Positions 55,685 through 64,000 of a stretch of 64,000 bases of DNA are shown here, one piece after another. Below the pieces are notes generated by a model that was not told the DNA's origin, did no database searches, and saw only the letters and a list, made by a program, of their open reading frames with translations. Source of the DNA: Chrysomallon squamiferum. Its lineage: Eukaryota; Mollusca; Gastropoda; Neomphalida; Peltospiridae. The first letter of the stretch is position 1; every line of letters begins with the position of its first letter. The translations under genes were made by a program, and so were the position numbers. The DNA is taken from the NCBI GenBank assembly GCA_012295275.1, contig CM022673.1:26400761-26464760 (forward strand), written 5' to 3'.

Positions 55685-57746
55685 GTTATTGTTATTGTTA
55701 TTGTTATTATTTACAGAATTCCACGTCGTGGGTGTTGACAAATCTGGCTGCTCTGTTCTGGCGAGTGGAAGGTGATGCAGAGAGAGCTTTGGACTGTTTG
55801 CGACTTTCTCTGACCTACGCACCAAGACACTTGAAGGTTTCAAATATTTTACCACATTACAGAAACCTCTAAGCCTTATTTTAATGTTAGACAAGCATCA
55901 TTGAATCTTTTAACATAATGTGAAATTCTTTAAAAATCTTGTATTGAGAAAGATGAGATTTTTTAAATGTTTTTAATTTTTTTTTTTTTTTTTTTTTTAA
56001 CAAAATTAGTCAGTATTTATAAAAAAAAATTAATACATAATACTAAATATGCTATAATCATTGTTAAAGCTGTTTTGTTAAATTGTATTCTTTATATTAA
56101 AATCAGATAGATAATTTGTAAAAAATATTTGTATTTCATTATGCAAGATTTTGGGGTTTTTTTTTTTATTTATTTATTTACTTTTCTTTACTTTACTTTA
56201 GGTTACTTTACTTAGTTTACTTTTTTTTACTTTAGTTTACTTTACTTTTACTTTACTTTACTTTTACTTTACTTTTACTTTACTACTTTACTTTTACTGC
56301 TTTGCTTTGATTTAATTTAATTTACTTTTCTGTTCTTTAGTTTACTTTAGTTTGGTTGCTTTTTTTTAAATTTATTTTCAATCATTATATAATATTATTA
56401 TTTTATTTTCATTTTTTTCTCTGTATTCGAGCTATTTTGTTTCAGGTTTTTTTGCTATGTTTTGAATGAAGTGTTTAATAAATAAATATATTTACAGGAC
56501 ACCTCTCTGATTAGCATGGCTAACATTTTGTATCGAGCTGGACATCTGGACGAAGGAATCATTGTTAGTCACATGGCCCTGGAGTCATCAAATAAACTGC
56601 CCGTCTCGCATTTTACTATTGCTAACATATATGCAGCCAAGGTAAGATAGATTTTAACTGTTACTTTATCGTTTTACTATCACTAAAATACATACATAGT
56701 GAAGATAAAATAGATTTTAACTGTTACTTTATCATTTTACTATCACTAAAATACATACATAGTGAAGATAAAATAGATTTAATCTGTTACTTTATCATTT
56801 ACTATTACTAATATATTTGAAGCAAAGATAAAATAGATTTAATCTGTTACTTTATCATTTACTATTACTAATATATTTGAAGCAAAGATAAAATAGATTT
56901 AAACTGTTGCTTTATCATTTACTATTACTAATATATTTGAAGCAAAGATAAAATAGATTTAATCTGTTACTTTATCATTTACTATTACTAATATATTTGT
57001 AGCAAAGATAAAATAGATTTAAACTGTTGCTTTATCATTTTACTATTGCTAATATATTTGTTCAATGATAAAGTAGATTTAAACAGTTGCTTTATCATTT
57101 ACTATTACTAATATATTTGAAGCAAAGATAAAATAGATTTAAACAGTTGCTTTATCATTTACTATTGCTAATATATTTGTAGCAAAGATAAAGTAGATTT
57201 AAACTGTTGCTTTATCATTTTACTATTACTAATATATTTGTAGCAAAGATAAAGTAGATTTAAACTGTTGCTTTATCATTTTACTATTGCTAATATATTT
57301 GTAGCAAAGATAAAGTAGATTTAAACTGTTGCTTTATCATTTACTATTGCTAATATATTTGTAGCAAAGATAAAGTAGATTTAAACTGTTGCTTTATCAT
57401 TTTACTATTGCTAATATATTTGTAGCAAAGATAAAGTAGATTTAAACTGTTACTTTATCATTTTACTATTACTAAAATGTATATATATATATATTTTTTT
57501 TTTTAAATGTTACTGTTTTTATTATTTATGATAATAATATGATATTACGCTTCTGAAGATAATTTTATTCGTGTAATAGAATTTAACAAAAAGGCTTATT
57601 TTTTCTTTTTCCCCCAGGGTGATTGGTCCAAAGCAGTTATGTTTTATGAATCAACACTTGGACTTCAGCAACATTTCAAGCCAGCAAAAGACAGACTGAC
57701 AGCCATTTTATGCCAGAAACACCAAGCAGACAAAAATAATCCTTGA
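30194..57746 (+). CDS. TTC17: Tetratricopeptide repeat protein 17
   Basis: In vertebrates TTC17 supports actin organisation and cilium formation with C2CD3. Exons: 30194-30307, 31716-31860, 32937-33051, 33328-33439, (33692-33811 uncertain), 34165-34275, 34547-34694, 35127-35266, 35613-35779, 36406-36536, 36980-37087, 37696-37820, 38417-38609, 38890-38967, 39441-39665, 40101-40367, 40829-40970, 41384-41458, 42613-42675, 43222-43319, 46646-46816, 52838-53039, 53588-53714, 54003-54162, 54611-54685, 55717-55836, 56498-56641, 57618-57746. The total is about 1267 residues (human 1141). A signal-peptide-like start is followed by THWIVTENGRVQ and NEDRDTGLEQR, both diagnostic of TTC17. Three TPR modules begin SWVLYNMATFYWR (about 206), SWILYNLAGLYWR (about 607) and SWVLTNLAALFWR (about 1141). 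An EAQHKSLQRTLKDLKDYQNK coiled coil follows the first. Phases chain everywhere except one extra base in the sixth exon and the uncertain fifth exon. AATAAA is at 57891-57896. Confidence 0.94.
33692..33811 (+). CDS. TTC17: Candidate TTC17 exon 5 with an in-frame stop
   Basis: Both neighbouring exons end or start in phase 0, and this 120-base segment is flanked by AG and GTGAGT, so it would fit as 40 codons. Human TTC17 has about 44 residues here, beginning GVQERV and ending GLQK. This segment begins GLQKRV and ends FLQK, directly before NKTSWVLYN. The frame contains TAA at 33767-33769. In the +1 frame the middle reads protein-like (TEKSNKVALKLDVMDIL), so compensating indels are possible. It may also be a chance match, with the true exon missing or skipped. 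Confidence 0.4.
34249..34254 (+). other. TTC17: Frame break in TTC17 sixth exon
   Basis: The frame reads YQAIECV and then meets TAG at 34252-34254. The conserved RRALHYSPR continues one frame over. Between the codons for Cys and RALH there are seven bases where human has six, so one base is extra; CC at 34249-34250 is the likely site. The donor phase of this exon fits the next exon only if the extra base is removed. Confidence 0.8.
36541..36662 (+). repeat. Two-copy tandem duplication after TTC17 donor
   Basis: Two copies of about 60 bases sit in tandem: ATCAACAACAGTACAATG and then ATCAACAACTGTACAAAC start them, and each carries GTTAAAAAATATCTTGTGTT followed by AGAGA. The first copy begins four bases after the donor at 36537. 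Confidence 0.85.
40375..40637 (+). repeat. Degenerate tandem repeat after TTC17 donor
   Basis: A unit of about 55 bases built from TAAATCATTGCTTGTTGG, then ATATTTTCTTATAGTATGAAG and TATTTTTAAAT repeats about four times with increasing decay. It starts seven bases after the donor at 40368 and fills the first 270 bases of that intron. Confidence 0.8.
41562..41643 (+). repeat. Long poly-T tract in TTC17 intron
   Basis: About 80 bases of nearly pure T, broken only by a short ATTATTTATTGA stretch. It lies in the intron between the 41384-41458 and 42613-42675 exons. Similar shorter tracts lie at 42906-42939 and 42980-43002. Confidence 0.9.
46817..52837 (+). other. Largest TTC17 intron (6 kb), no nested gene seen
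   Basis: The intron between the 46646-46816 and 52838-53039 exons is AT-rich throughout. It contains poly-A at 47549-47573, (TTA)n at about 49108-49165, poly-T at 50608-50638, and a (TA)n tract at about 50854-50915. I found no open frame with domain content, no transposase or reverse transcriptase, and no RNA gene in it. Confidence 0.7.
50854..50915 (+). repeat. (TA)n microsatellite
   Basis: About 30 uninterrupted TA units inside the largest TTC17 intron. Perfect TA tracts of this length can form cruciforms and are often length-polymorphic. Confidence 0.95.
55015..55710 (+). repeat. About 700-bp (TTA)n/(TTG)n compound microsatellite
   Basis: The block is almost entirely ATT trinucleotides with interspersed TTG, TCA and TTTGAA variants, ending in TTATTG repeats. 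It runs directly into the acceptor TTATTTACAG of the 55717-55836 exon, so the repeat itself supplies the polypyrimidine tract. Open frames of poly-Leu, poly-Ile or poly-Tyr in it are artefacts of the repeat. Confidence 0.95.
56176..56350 (+). repeat. CTTTA/CTTTTA short tandem repeat
   Basis: Irregular TTTACTTTAC and TTTTACTTTACT units occupy this part of the TTC17 intron between the 55717-55836 and 56498-56641 exons. Confidence 0.85.
56609..57478 (+). repeat. 60-61 bp minisatellite containing copies of an exon-intron junction
   Basis: About 14 tandem units fill the first 840 bases of the last TTC17 intron. The first unit overlaps the end of the 56498-56641 exon: exon sequence CATTTTACTATTGCTAAC through GCAGCCAAG, then GTAAGATAG, matches later units carrying ATTTTACTATTGCTAATAT and GTAGCAAAG, then ATAAAGTAG. 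The donor GTAAGA is changed to ATAAAA or ATAAAG in later copies, so only the original junction keeps a GT. Later units have diverged by point changes and one-base length shifts. Confidence 0.92.
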
Positions 57747-58601
57747 TGTCAACAGTTACTTTGTTTTTAAATATACTCAGATATATACACAAACAGCTAA
57801 AACTAATATTTTTATATTGCATATTTTCTAATTTGTGATTTTTTTCCTTGACTGCGTAATATTATAAATTTTGAATTTATAATTAATTTTAATAAACTTT
57901 TGTGTTTATGTGTAACATTGAAATTAAAAACTAATTAATAATATTTGATAAAATTATTATAATCATCAATTTTTTAAATTAATTATTTATTTATTTATGA
58001 TTATTATTATTATTTTATATATATATATGTTTCATTTGCATACTGAAATTTAAATTGCATTAAAATTTTTGTCAGCCTTTGTTTAATCAGAGTTTTGAAG
58101 ATTTCAAATCATTTTACAGTAGATTAGTTTCATGTGCATTCTTTTTTTCAAATTTATTTAATTTTATAATAAAAATTAATAATAACAATATTTCTTCTCA
58201 TTATTTTTATACTTTTTATATAGTGAACCATTTTTTATTTTATTTAGATTTAACATTCCTTAATTATTTGCTTTATACAAAAAAAAAAAAAAAATATTTC
58301 TTAATTTGTATTAACATGAGTGTGTTATTTGGGTGTTTTTGTTTTCAACTAAAAATGAAAAATAAATATGTATTTTAAAAACAAAATAGTTATTTTCTTT
58401 TTGTTAAAAGAATAACATTAATTCAAAAAAAAAAACTTTGAGTATAGATTATTGTAATATTTGCCTAAAGGCTTCCAAAAGAATCATCTTGCAATGTGTT
58501 ATGTCTAAATCGTAGACTGTAACCATTAAACTGTTGTCCAGTCCATACAACAGTGGATTTTCTCTTTCATATAAATACACGATTTGATTTTCTTCTTTTT
58601 C

Positions 58602-58639
<38 letters not shown>

Positions 58640-59089
58640 CTTATTTATTTATTTATTTTTATTTATTTATTTATAATTTTTTTTATTATTATTATTTAAT
58701 TTTTACTTTAATTTTTCCACTTTTTGATTTTAAACAAAACAGCACAACTTTAAAAAAATATATAATAATAATAATTAATAAACAAATAATAAATAAATAT
58801 CCACACAGGATGACAAGAATAAAAACAAAAACGAAAACAAACATCATTAAAACTTTCTCCAATGTTTGTTAAGGGCAAAATCAGAGAGAGAAGCTTAATT
58901 TTATAATTGATTTTTGTCCACAAATGCCAGATTATCTTTTAAACAGCAAAATACTTAATTATAAAATGACACTAATAAATCCCACTTACACAGACGATGA
59001 TTAAAATCTTTTTTTTTTTTTTTTTTTTTTTCCGAGAGAGAGAAAAACAAACAAAAAAAAAACAAACGAATCACAGTAATTACTATTAA

Positions 59090-59475
59090 ATAGCTTTTTG
59101 CTGGCACATTCTATCTTGCCTTGCGTATTTCGAGCCATCAATCATTAGTGTCAAACCATCCGATCCTCGTGCCAACCTCCTCCTGCCTGCTAATAAGGTG
59201 AAAATAATTAAAATCGCCAGCATTGCTGTAAACGCTTGGTAGAAGACAAATGCTGTCGGGCTAGGTCAGTCCCGAAACTGTTGACACCGAGCTATACGTC
59301 AGGAATATGTCGATGTCAGAAAGCTGTCATTTGATATTGAAAGAATTTTGTGGTTTGTTAGGCTAGCAGTCAGATAGTTCTTTCTCTCTCTATTGTGTTT
59401 CGGTCACGTGACCGATGTCAAACAAAAATGCGAAAATAATCATAAATAAATATTTTAATGCCTCACCGGTGACGC
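59090..59475. promoter_or_regulatory. Non-repetitive island with CGGTCACGTGACCG palindrome
   Basis: About 385 bases of balanced composition stand out from the surrounding AT-rich repeats. A perfect 14-base palindrome CGGTCACGTGACCG lies at 59401-59414. Its core GTCACGTGAC is the consensus E-box (CLEAR type) bound by MiT/TFE and USF factors. No open frame explains the island, so an enhancer or promoter is possible. Confidence 0.35.
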
Positions 59476-60305
59476 TAATAGGAAAATGACATTTTATTTT
59501 ATTTCTTTCTTCTTTCTTCTTTTCGTTTCAACTTTTTTTTTTTTTTTTTTTTTTTGTCCTTTTTTTTTTTTTTAGTTTGTCTCCATTTCCAGCTCATAAG
59601 ATAAAAAAAAGAAAAAATCGTGATTTAATTAACTAATAAGGAAACAAAAGAAGAAGCGTGAACTAGTTCCAGATAAAAAAAGAAAAATAATAATAATAAT
59701 CAAAAAGAAAAAAAGAAAAAGAAATATATCTTTCGCGTCAGCACTGTTTTAAAGTTAACGATTATCACGTGTCTAATTTTAATTTATTTATTTTATTTTA
59801 TTTTTTGTTTATTTAATTATTTTTATTATTAATTTATATTCTTTAAGGATTTTCAGGGAAAAAAAAGCTATAAGATTCAATGATTTTGTTTTATATAAGA
59901 CTGATACCATTCCTGAATCTAGTTCTGTAAGTACCGAATTATAACCCGCTTCCGAAAAAAACTACGTCAATAATTGATGCTTGGGGTAAAAGAATTATAT
60001 ATGACAACATAGCTAAGAGTTTAGATACCAAATATTTTAAAAATTAATATTTTTGTTTTATTTTATTTTATTTTGTTGTATTGTTTTGTTTGTTTGTTTT
60101 ATTGATTGATTGATCGATTTATTTTTGAAGCAGTATTTTGGACAAGTACCTCTTTATCTGGCCTCATATAAGCACACCATATTACAGAGAAATGTAATTT
60201 TGCATTAATATAGCATTCAGCGATGTTAAAAAAAAAAAAATAATAAAATAATTAATTAATAATGTCTTTATGATTGGTATGTCTTCAGATTGTATGTCCT
60301 GTGAT

Positions 60306-60308
<3 letters not shown>

Positions 60309-60357
<49 letters not shown>
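60309..60357 (+). repeat. (GT)n microsatellite
   Basis: About 24 uninterrupted GT units. On the minus strand it appears as a poly-Thr-His frame, which is not a gene. Confidence 0.95.
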
Positions 60358-60362
<5 letters not shown>

Positions 60363-61181
60363 GATTATAACAAAAGAATACTGACAGCTTTTATATGAAA
60401 AAAAAAAAGAATAATACTTATAACTGAATTGCATTAACAGCTGATAATTAAAACCACAAAAAGAAAACAAATTAAAATTTCATAATTAATTTAAAATAAA
60501 CATAAATAGGAATTAATCAACCCGAAAAACATAAATAAATAAATAAAAAAGTTACAAAATTTCTACTGATTTTTTTTTTTTTTTTATTAGCAAGTATTAG
60601 TAACAATTCGGACAAAACGTGGTGAAGGACAAAACAATTCTTATTTAATGACATTGTTAGAAAGTAATTCGTTTATACATACATACACACACATACATAT
60701 ATACATATATTTTAAACTTTATTATACCAACTAAAATGTGCTAAATTCTGCTACTTATTTTCATAACAAACTTTTACATCTACGAAGAAAATCGCTACAC
60801 AGAGAAAAACTAGAGCAAGGCTTTTATTTTCAGAAACATTTTCACGTCACAAATATACTTCTATTTAAATCTATTTTGCTTTATCTTAAATAAATTAAAA
60901 TAATATAAATACTCAAATAAAATAATAAAATAAAACAACATTATTGGTAAAACATAAACACTTGATTATATTACTGTAATATATCCGTAAAGTATATTCA
61001 ACTTTTAGAAATATTAAATGGCCATTTGGTAAACAAAACCAAAAAAAAAAAGTAAAATGGATTCAGTTACATTACATCGGCGAGTTTATATATGTATACA
61101 TATTTTTTTTTAATAAACCTTGAAGTTACTTAGCATGATACATAATGATGTAATATGTAATATAATACACATTTACATTAA

Positions 61182-61217
<36 letters not shown>

Positions 61218-61219
<2 letters not shown>

Positions 61220-61520
61220 CATGCAGAGCTATTTTGAAACATGGCGAAGTGAAACCAATGCGTCACAACAAAAACTAAATCTAGGATTGTCACAGCTTTT
61301 AACGCATATTTTGGTTATCACGTACATAACTAATTATTTTATTTAACACAACGTATGCACGCTTTGTTTCGTGCGTCAACGTGATATTTTGACATCGACG
61401 TGGAGGGTATGAGACACTACCCAGGGAACTGCAGAGTCTTCAGATCCCCAAGGCAACCCTCCAGGACCGCCCTGTTTTTGGCATTATAAACGACCTACGA
61501 CTGAATTACGCATATGTATT
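61218..61520. promoter_or_regulatory. Second non-repetitive, GC-richer island
   Basis: After a poly-T run, about 300 bases have normal complexity, including ACTACCCAGGGAACTGCAGA and CCAAGGCAACCCTCCAGGAC near 61418-61470. There is no long open frame. It might be a conserved regulatory element of the neighbouring SFRP gene or a decayed element. Confidence 0.25.
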
Positions 61521-62434
61521 TCATAAACATTTATCGTAATCGTGCAATAACGACATATCTGTTACATATTTTGAATTATGTGGAATATTTGATGATATTT
61601 TTCTCATATATATATGTTAATTACTTTGGATGAGTTTATTGTTTAATGATTATTCTTTATATTCACCGGATTATGATGTTTTAAAGCCAGTGAGACTGTA
61701 ATTATTTTGGATATGAATTTTAAATTATTTTTTCCGTTCATTATTTGTCTTTTAAAAAAAAATCAGAAGTTTCTAAAACCGTTAAATCTGCATCTAAGTT
61801 AGACACGTTATTATCGTAATAAATAATTTACACATCAGTTAAAATAAGAAAACATTTTTATACTAAAACACGTCCTTTTCAAAAGTGTTATTTGAAAAGT
61901 TCTTAACACTTAATGTCTCCAGCATTTCCTAAAACGTATTATTTGAATTTTTTCTTTATTACGATTTTAATAGGATCAAAAACCGTCTTTAAAAGCTCCC
62001 TTTTTAACTTCATATATATGTGTGTGTGTTTTTTTGTTGTTTTTTTGAATGATTAATATTACTAACGATCTTAATGTTGATTTTTTTAAAATTATTTTTT
62101 CTTTCTTAATGTACTAAAGATGATAAATATTATTTAGCTTAAACAGTATAAAGTATAATAGGTCAATATCATCCTTTCATAATTTGATCATTTTTATCAA
62201 TAGATCAGTACCTATCCCTATATATGATGTCTAAATACTTTACTCAAAGAAAAGAAAAGACAGGAATTTTTTTTTTCCACTTCTTAGTAAACAAGGAAAG
62301 AATCTAGCTAGATGTTTTCACATGATTAACGTCTTCTCAAATAAAATTATAATAAAAATCATTTTTATTTTATTGAAAAATCTTGCCTTTGATTCTTTCA
62401 GACATTTTAAAAGCTGAAAAAATTATAATGAAAG

Positions 62435-62542
<108 letters not shown>

Positions 62543-62975
62543 TGGCGAGAGAAAGAAAAGGAATGAGAGAAAGGGAGAGATTACGCTTAGCGCATCTAAA
62601 AAGTTTGCACATGCACAAATTTACAAAAACACGAATAGTCTTTCTTTAAGCCACAGGATTTCATCCTGCATACAATTCAAACCGAAGAGAGTGCGCTTAA
62701 ATCTTCGTCGTGAATAACTTACACATTCAACATGACATTATCACAATCACAGTTGTTACAAGCAAACTTCATTATACACAAAAAAACAAGTTGGTTCTTT
62801 TTCGCCCACCTGTCTTAGCAAAATACATTCTTCTGTCTGTCGTAGTTATCAACATTCGAGTAAACTGAATTTTACGCATCTATGAATTAACTGTTTTTCG
62901 TTTTTTAAGTAATTACGGTAAATAAACAATATAATTATTTTTTACTACTCGGTCGATCTCACGTAGTTTTAAACC

Positions 62976-63535
62976 TTAAGCGTTCGGATTTGACTTTTCG
63001 GTTATTCTCTTCTTCTTTCTCCTGTTTATTCTGTTCGTGCCTTTCCCCTTATCGTCGCCTTTGCCGCCTTTTTTCATCTTCTTCTCTTTGTTTTTCTTTT
63101 TCTTATTCCTTTTGTTCTTCTTCTTCCGTTTCTTTCGGCCCTTCTTCCCTCTCTGTCGCTTTTCGGGTTTTTCCGGCCGTTCGGGCCTGTCCGCCACTCC
63201 TTCGGAAATTTTATGAAAAATATCCTTGCATAAATCTTCCTTTTTCATTTTGATTGCTTTCAGGGATAATCGGAACGGGGTTAGCTTCTTCTGCCACGGA
63301 ATAATGAACGACAGCATGAAGTTGTGGTCTTTTTTGTTGCCCATGATCAAGAACTTTGACTTGGTGTTGTTGGCGATGTCACACTGGCAGTGGGCACCGT
63401 TTTCTATCAGAGGGTTCAGCAACTTTCGGTCCTTTTTGGCAACGCCCCTCTTTTTGTAAAACTTCTTTTTCTTCTTGAGGATTAATGCTGTGTGGCCTAG
63501 GTGTGGTCGGAGTTCTTCAATCTTGCCGCGAATAA
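62976..63535 (-). CDS. SFRP: Secreted frizzled-related protein, C-terminal exon with basic tail
   Basis: Secreted frizzled-related proteins bind Wnts outside the cell through a frizzled cysteine-rich domain and carry a C-terminal netrin-like (NTR) domain. This exon starts after a TTTCCCCCAG acceptor (minus sense), in phase 2, and encodes 185 residues to TAA at 62978-62976. IENGAHCQCDIANNTKSKFL, then IMGNKKDHNFMLSFIIPWQ and KKLTPFRLSLKAIK, match the end of the SFRP1/5 NTR domain (human: KNGADCPC, FLIMGRK, KWDKK). The pair CQC and the later DLC are expected NTR cysteines. Unlike the vertebrate proteins, which stop soon after, about 80 residues follow, mostly Lys and Arg. A second basic block (KKKKKFYKKRG) lies within the NTR domain. 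The exon is far more GC-rich than its surroundings. The frizzled domain must lie beyond 64000. Confidence 0.85.
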
Positions 63536-64000
63536 CTGGGGGAAAAGAAAAAAATATATATATTTATATAATAATAATAACATAATAATTATTAGCTTTG
63601 CAAAATGCTGCAGTGTTGCTTTGAAAAAAAAAAAAAAAAAAAAAAAGAAGGAAAAGGTAGCTTTTGTGGTAGACAATCTGCATGGCCATTGATGGTTTTC
63701 GTTGTGAATACTTCTAGGGTAGTCAACCGGAACGGTGCATTTCCACTGGTGCAGAAAAAATTAATTATAATGTGGATAATCCAGACTTTACGTGCTTTGG
63801 TTTAGTAACTTTCAATATCATCTTTATGCTCTGAATCATGGACCTTTAGTATCTGGCAGTTTTGCATTCCGCTCGTAATGTACGGATTTGCACACTCTCT
63901 AAATCTTTCACGTTTAATTACTTTTATTGCTTATTCAGTTTCACAGTCAAGTTTCGTCTTTTCTGTTTCACATTTAACTTGTCTCTCTCTCTCTCTCTCT
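63536..64000 (-). other. SFRP: Intron of the SFRP gene
   Basis: The sequence upstream of the SFRP last exon on the minus strand includes (TTATT)n-like sequence at 63552-63590 and a poly-A at 63625-63646. No further exon is visible before the edge. Confidence 0.6.

Noticed and set aside
55046-55894. Several long poly-Leu, poly-Ile, poly-Tyr and poly-Asn frames on both strands
   Set aside because: They are products of the (TTA)n microsatellite; only 55717-55836 is real coding sequence there.

Overview
The window is nuclear DNA of an intron-rich animal. It is strongly AT-rich, with long poly-T and poly-A runs, (TTA)n, (TA)n, (GT)n and (GA)n microsatellites. Coding sequence is split into many exons of about 30 to 440 bases, with GT-AG splice sites and one GC-AG intron. 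The proteins look bilaterian. The asparagine synthetase and the overall gene structures resemble those of lophotrochozoans such as molluscs, but this placement is an inference from remembered sequences, not a search.

Layout: (1) 1-1576, minus strand: the 5' part of WDR12, a ribosome-biogenesis WD40 protein that runs off the left edge. (2) 1577-2598: the spacer between two head-to-head genes. (3) 2599-16598, plus: a 16-exon Rho GTPase-activating protein with SH3, WW, WW, PH and RhoGAP domains (ARHGAP12/27 type). (4) 16599-21690: AT-rich spacer. (5) 21690-27573, plus: ASNS, asparagine synthetase, with an untranslated first exon, nine coding exons and two ATF4-type amino-acid-response motifs upstream. 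(6) 27574-30193: spacer. (7) 30194-57746, plus: TTC17, with 28 coding exons including one uncertain exon, and three related TPR modules. (8) 57747-62975: spacer with two islands of non-repetitive, GC-richer sequence. (9) 62976-63535, minus: the last exon of a secreted frizzled-related protein, ending in a long lysine/arginine-rich tail. The rest of that gene lies beyond the right edge.

The genes do not form a pathway; this is ordinary animal gene order. I found no convincing undescribed multi-gene system. The most interesting signals are structural. Four tandem repeats with units of about 55-65 bases sit directly downstream of 5' splice sites, and one of them is visibly built from the exon-intron junction itself. 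Reading frames break at one ASNS and one TTC17 site, both next to short C runs; these are more likely assembly indels than decayed genes, because splice phases on both sides fit the repaired frame. ASNS also carries a paired CARE promoter motif and a GC-AG intron.
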